Source: Anabas testudineus
Taxonomy: Eukaryota; Chordata; Actinopteri; Anabantiformes; Anabantidae
NCBI RefSeq assembly: GCF_900324465.2
Contig: NC_046611.1
Span: forward strand, 6,072,516-6,136,515
DNA: 64,000 bases
Direction of reading: 5' to 3'
Shown here: one piece after another, positions 59,301 through 64,000 of the stretch
Numbering within the stretch: position 1 is the first letter of the stretch
Layout: the number at the start of each line of letters is the position of its first letter
Position numbers and translations under genes: made by a program
Notes under the pieces: model-generated
Told to the model about the DNA's origin: nothing
Seen by the model: only the letters and a program-made list of their open reading frames with translations
Databases searched by the model: none

Positions 59301-61635
59301 CATTCAGTATTGTCAAGTCTAAAAAAAGGGTTGTTATGCAAACATTTAAACAATTTGCTAAATTTGGGTAATTGTCTGGTTGTTCAGGAGCAGTAATCCA
59401 AGAAAGACATTTTTAACAATGTTCCAGCCAAGGCAGTCTGACAATAACATACTGGGTGTTAAAAATAAATCTTACCCAACTTAAACTGGACTACACTCTG
59501 GCACCTCACAAAATTACTAAACTGGCTATATGGCCTCTCTGCTCACAATAGCAAAGATGCAGCTGCAGTAAACGGTTTTGAAGCAGTGATATGATCTTAA
59601 ACATACTTTGCACATAAGCAAACTGTTTCTGGCTCAGAGACTTTGGCAGGAGTAGAGATATGAAAGCCTGGGCTCACAGCTCTGTCAGTAGCACACTGTG
59701 TTTCTACCACATAGTGCAATTTCAGATTGTTGTCTTTAGAGGCATTGTCAGAAGTTATGTAATAATTAATGTGATCACCACAACATGTTGCTAATGTCTA
59801 AACTGAGGAAGGATAGAAAGTAGTCTGCCATTTAACCTGAAATATGTTTAGAAAGTGCAAATGAATGCAATACTGAAAACAGTTTCAAATCACAACAATT
59901 AGTGTCTTTGTCTCTGCTGTCGTAAATAAAGAGCTACATTAAATAATATTAGTTAGTGTTAATTTTCTCTGTACTTACAAGGCCAGACTACTGAGTGTGT
60001 GGAGCACATGGTCACAGTTTGATGTGAAGGAGGTGGAGGCTTGAGTGAAGTAAATGAGAGCTATCTCAATGATCCTGAGCTGAGGCAGTGGCACCTGCCA
60101 GCGAGAGGCATACTCCTCCACAAGCTGCACAGAGAAAAGAGAAGCAGACATGAAGCAATATTAGATGTTTTGACTGCAGCTCTTCACATTTACTCATTGT
60201 GACAATACTAACCAATTAGAGCCTTCTGATCAACAGAAAAAATAACTGGCATCCATTTTGTTATTGCATCAAAAGTTTAGCAACAAATTTTCATTAACAT
60301 AATTAACTAAATGAAAATCAGGTTGATCTCAACATGTGACATTTAGTGCCAAGTATTAAATCTCTGTAATGAAAATGTGCTAAGACTGCCCTCTAATGGT
60401 AGAGATGCAAGACATCACAATGGGGATGTTGTTATTATACAGTGTTATTCTCTGGTCTTTATCCAGTCAGTGCATATAGTTCCCCTACTAAAATCAAACG
60501 GAAGCATGTCAGGAAGCATCACTGGTGCAGAATTCTGCAGCTTATTTGTCTCAAAACACCTTAAGAAACTAACTTCCATGTGTGTCTAAACTCTTTCTCT
60601 GTTGTTTTTATACTGAGCTAAAACTTCAATGTGAAGTCTGGATGGCATACCAACAGCATAGTGGCATAAAATGAGAAATATCTGAGATTTGATTTGTCAA
60701 CAGCAGACAATGCTACTTCCTTCTGTTATGTTGAGCTTTGACCTTATTTAAAGATCGACCGTGACAGTCGACAATTTACAATCAATCCGGACAACTTCTA
60801 ATGTAAATACATTTTTCCATGAGATGTACTGACTGGCTTTATTCCTCTAACATAACATAGCACTGTTAAACCTTCAGAGTGTGAGGACATCACCCTTAAA
60901 CGATTTATTGCTGTTAGATTATATCTGCAGTTATATGTCCAGTTGTTGCTGCAGGTTAACGCAGGTCATTAAGCCACATTATGAAGTTATACTTTAAGGC
61001 GAATATTTCACATTACAGGCTGTTAATCTCATGCTAACCTCATATTAGAGCTTAGCTAACATAAGCTAAATTCATTCCAAGTCAGATAATTAATCAGCGT
61101 GATGTCTATCTGCAGAAAGTTGTGCAGTCGTTATCATAGTTTGGTAAACATTCGCTGTGCTAACTAAGCTAACTTAGAGGCTAACTGGGCAGCTGGCTCA
61201 AACGCTCAGTCCAGTTAGCTTGCTAGCCGAGCAGTGAACGACCACTGACAGAATATTACTGATTTACCGACTCGGGCATTTCGATGGCGCCACCTGAATC
61301 TGAGCCTTTGCTATCGGGCACAATGTTCAAAAGACGTTACTGGCAATATATTTGTTTTCATAGCGAGCACAACTCGTTATCGATGCTAACGAACCTCACA
61401 GCTAACGCTAGCCGTGTAACGAGCCGTTCTGGGGGAGGGGAGTCGGCTGACATATATGCTCCTCTCTTCGACAACAAGCCTGTCATCGACTTCACACACG
61501 GCTCCTTACCTTGCAGAAGTCCGAGCAGAACGGTTCACTATCGGCTCGCAGCTCATCACTTGAGTAGCGGCTTAGCAAAGTCTGTAATTGTTTTTCCAGC
61601 CCCTCTAACTCGCACACACTGCCCTCCTCCGCCAT
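50381..61635 (-). CDS. znf654: Zinc finger protein 654-like (ZNF654/RLF/ZNF292 family)
   Basis: Minus strand, ten exons: 61635-61510, 60124-59979, 58757-58676, 58488-58353, 57026-56824, 56649-56513, 56434-56293, 56196-55915, 55764-50619, 50397-50381; about 2138 residues. Residues 1-470 form the helical N-terminal domain of the family (RWQVPLPQL, FELLLFF, ISEAMALAKCCARHP, LPNDLEICRACALLVFFLER, FDPEFWN). C2H2 fingers lie at about 1122-1175 (two: YCCTFCNKVF, CMFCGTVF) and 1370-1500 (four, CxxxxC type: CCPVDGC, CSICMRV, CPHQGC, CCLPGC). The end carries YLDEKYITMPKRRK, a degenerate finger near 2096 and LFGFDSDDED. Order and spacing match ZNF654, but human ZNF654 has only about 1100 residues; the extra length is low-complexity Ser/Thr/Lys-rich linker. 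Likely a nuclear DNA-binding protein. If the last intron is retained, the stop is at 50548. Confidence 0.85.
57422..57954 (+). mobile_element. Non-autonomous Tc1/mariner-superfamily (pogo/Tigger-like) transposon in znf654 intron 4
   Basis: It is flanked by TA on both sides (57420-57421 and 57955-57956). Left end CTGTATTTTCCGCACGATAA followed by GGCGC; the right end, read inverted, is CCGTATTTTCCGTGTTATAG then GGCGC. The terminal inverted repeats are thus about 28 bp and imperfect. Inside, at 57655, the plus strand encodes MAPIKRHAYDAEFV, resembling the start of pogo/CENP-B-like transposases (M-P-KRH-Y-A-F). No catalytic domain remains in its 533 bp, so it depended on another copy for movement. 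Confidence 0.75.
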
Positions 61636-61980
61636 ACTGCCCGTCTAGCCCTGCTCGTAGCAGCTACAACACATACATCGCCACAGTCTACGACTCGCAT
61701 CCGCGGCGCTGATTGGTCACGGCCAACGTAAAGGGGTTCGCTTCTTTACCGCGCCGGTGTACGCCAAAAGGGGGAGCTCGTGCGGGCGGTGTCCGAGTTG
61801 CAGCATCGTGTCAGCCGGTCCGTAGTAATGCCCGCCGACGTGGTGTTCAAGCGGGGTTAGGAGTGGATCATTACATGCGCCACAAACCACATGGCAGACA
61901 CAAACACAGCGCGTTAATCACTGTTCATACTAGTCCCATTGTACAAACTTTGATTATGTGATTAAGATCGGTCCAACACA
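61636..61980 (-). promoter_or_regulatory. znf654: GC-rich promoter of znf654
   Basis: A CpG-rich island in an AT-rich neighbourhood (CCGCGGCGC at 61701, ACCGCGCCGG at 61749). An inverted CCAAT box (GATTGGTCAC, 61711-61720) lies about 80 bp upstream of the ATG. This is typical of a broad, TATA-less housekeeping promoter. A second, plus-strand transcript is possible, but no gene is seen on that side. Confidence 0.5.
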
Positions 61981-62740
61981 TAAATGTGAACAAATTAAAA
62001 TTTAAATATCTCTATTTTCTCTACATCTATTTACATAGTTTATAAAATTGTAATATTTTTATTTAATTATCTATGTATGTAAGATTCCTCTGTATGTATG
62101 CTGCATCCATGGATGGATTATCTGACGTCAGGCTCATAAACCTGTGCCTAAACGTAATCCAGAGCTTCTACATTGAGTGAGAGTTACTATTACTTTTCTA
62201 CATTTCAAAAGAGACAAAAACAACCCTAGATACAGAAAAGACACAGAAAATAGCATCAATCTCTTAAAAATTACCAACAAGAGACACATAGTGATAATGC
62301 ACAGAATTGGCAGAGAGGAAACATAAAGAGTTGAAGAAGTCAGAAAAGAAGACATGACTAGTAAATCTACATGCAAAATGACAACAAAAAAAAAAAAAGC
62401 ATACAACATGAAAAGCAAAAATAAAACCACAAAACCACCACAAACTATGCAGCTGTCTCATTTATGGTTGCTTTGCATCTCTTTCAGACTGGTGATCCTG
62501 CATGCAGAAAATAGAGAAATGGTCCCCAGTCGATCCATGAGTTAAGCATTAAATTAGCATTTAACAACATTAAACAGATTAGGGTCGACTTTTCCAACCT
62601 TTGGAAAATGAAGCCATTTTATTATGTGATCCCCTGAATGTGAATGTATATAAATTGTGTGAATGCAAGAATGCAGGCCGGCCTGCATAACCCACAACAC
62701 AGAGAATAAAGAAACTAGTAAATAAAGTAATTAGGACAAC
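61981..62740. other. Spacer between znf654 and cbs
   Basis: AT-rich, no gene or repeat recognised. Confidence 0.5.
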
Positions 62741-63414
62741 AGTTGTAACATTTCTTCAGACTTTATTTAATTATACATTCATTAAGGACAAATTATGCAA
62801 TATAAAATGTCTCCCCCAGACACAGCAGCCATTAAATACTCAAGACAAGTTTACAGTTACATCAAAGGCACTGTGCTGAAACAGGAGAGGAAAAAAAATA
62901 ACACTACATGAACGTTTAAGAAACTATATTCCACACAAATGAAAAAGCAGCAAGAGTGAGATACACTGAAAACACAGTATACTTATATACAGACATGCTC
63001 ATCTAATGAGAGAATAAATCAGCTGTGGCTTTCATAGTATTCTTATTTCTAAAGATCAAGGCCACAGAGAAACATTCATGTAAATTTAAGACCAACAAAA
63101 CCTATTATTCTAGAGTCTGACATACACAAAAGAAGCAAAGTACAAATTTACATGAGATTGCTTTCTGCACTGTTTCAAATGATCAGATATTCTTAAAAAA
63201 AAAAAAAAAAAAATCAAGTAACCCAATCACAAGTGGCACGTTTTCCACCTATTATGCCTTAAGACTCAAGTTCAAACATAAAAAAAAATTAATACTTTAA
63301 AGTGGGAAAATAAAGAAGCTATCCTAAATCAAAAACTATTTGTTTGCCATTTTTGAGATACATCTATCAATGCAAGTAAAAGAAATGTACTCTGATTTAT
63401 TTTCAGTCAGCCAG
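62741..63414 (-). promoter_or_regulatory. cbs: 3' UTR and polyadenylation signal of cbs
   Basis: Minus-strand AATAAA at 62767-62762 (TTTATT on the plus strand), about 650 bp after the cbs stop codon. The region is AU-rich with a long A tract on the plus strand at 63196-63212. Confidence 0.5.
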
Positions 63415-63545
63415 TCACATCTCATCACAGGACTCTGACATGGATCTCTCTCTCCTCTCCCGTACTGTGACGAAGTTGAGCAGGTCGACGGCTGTTACCA
63501 CCCCGAAAACCATCTGCTTCAGACTGGGAGTGCCGTCTGTCAAGT
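63415..63545 (-). CDS. cbs: Cystathionine beta-synthase, last coding exon (partial gene)
   Basis: Minus-strand exon after an acceptor AG (plus-strand CT at 63546-63547) encoding [20 protein letters not shown], then LLNFVTVRERRERSMSESCDEM and a stop. This matches the C-terminal end of vertebrate CBS, where human has [26 protein letters not shown]. It is the final strand and helix of the second CBS domain, the Bateman module that binds S-adenosylmethionine and relieves autoinhibition. The enzyme condenses serine and homocysteine to cystathionine. The catalytic exons lie beyond the right edge. The tail is several residues longer than in mammals. Teleosts may carry two paralogues, and this exon alone does not tell which. 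Confidence 0.85.
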
Positions 63546-64000
63546 CTGCTCAAAGAGCAGAAGGAAAGAGCAAGTCATTTAGTGATCAACAGTTCAACAG
63601 TTGTTTTCAGTCTTATTAAGCTTTACACTGATTTTTATACAAAAATCCAATTGTTATACTGATGACGTCTGTTTGTCCTGGTTGTATTGAGGTACAACTC
63701 AACAAAATAAAATGAACAGCAGCGATAATAATTTTTGTCCACTTGGGGGCAGTGGAACAAACTGTAAACCAATTCTGATTTATCGTCACAATATTTACAC
63801 ATTTTATTAACATCCAGCAACTCGTTATGGTGTTCAACAACTCCTGCAGGAAACGACTCTGCAGCAGCTGAATGCTCCACTGTGTTCTCCAGTTAGTTGC
63901 AAACTTTGCATATCTGCATAGGTAAAATGCAGGTGGCTTCCCTGAGGGTCACCTGCTGCAAACAACTTCCTCTTGTGGCTATGAACAATAATGATGACAG
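63546..64000 (-). other. cbs intron sequence at the window edge
   Basis: No further cbs exon could be recognised up to the right edge on the minus strand. The 81-codon open frame at 63635-63880 does not resemble CBS. Confidence 0.45.

Noticed and set aside
61284-61712. 142-codon plus-strand frame at the znf654 start
   Set aside because: It is antisense to znf654 exon 1 and its CpG-rich promoter, and has no protein similarity I recognise.
63635-63880. A further cbs exon
   Set aside because: Its translation does not resemble the CBS regulatory domain, and no matching splice sites in the right phase were found.

Overview
The window is nuclear DNA of a ray-finned fish, most likely a percomorph teleost. 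The evidence is vertebrate spliced genes with GT-AG introns, AT-rich spacers, a tandem family of teleost-type trace amine-associated receptors (TAARs), and interspersed repeats typical of fish (L2-like LINE tails, Tc1/mariner relatives, tRNA-derived SINE-like units).

Layout from left to right. 0-3.5 kb: no gene; a tandem cluster of tRNA-derived SINE-like units, then AT-rich spacer. 3.5-25 kb: seven tandem TAAR-like copies, all on the plus strand. Four are intact single-exon 328-residue receptors (3670, 9646, 16035, 22964). One carries a single +1 frameshift (12773). Two are 3'-truncated relics (19665, 21452). Each copy keeps the same promoter module, and a nest of old LINE and Tc1 fragments separates copies 1 and 2. 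25.3-26.4 kb: a 19-bp minisatellite of about 57 units. 26.6-30.3 kb: stoml2, ten coding exons, plus strand. 33.6-45.8 kb: a VEGF-C/D-type growth factor, best matched to vegfc, eight coding exons, plus strand. 50.4-61.6 kb: a znf654-like zinc-finger gene of the ZNF654/RLF/ZNF292 family, ten exons, minus strand, with one 5.1-kb exon. 62.7-63.5 kb: the 3' end of cystathionine beta-synthase (cbs), minus strand, running off the right edge.

The single-copy genes (a mitochondrial membrane scaffold, a lymphangiogenic factor, a nuclear zinc-finger protein, a sulfur-amino-acid enzyme) have no obvious joint pathway. The TAAR array is the coherent system here. All intact copies lack the classical amine-binding Asp3.32, carry Asp5.42 instead, and have lost the acidic residue of the DRY motif. 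They also share an upstream TTACATCATC box and a GATAAAT TATA-like box. The array has expanded and shrunk by unequal exchange: a unit of about 3.3-3.6 kb is duplicated nearly intact, including non-coding flank, and the two truncated copies are joined directly to ordinary downstream flank.

Exon boundaries were read by eye from splice consensus, reading-frame continuity and remembered family sequences. No database search was run.
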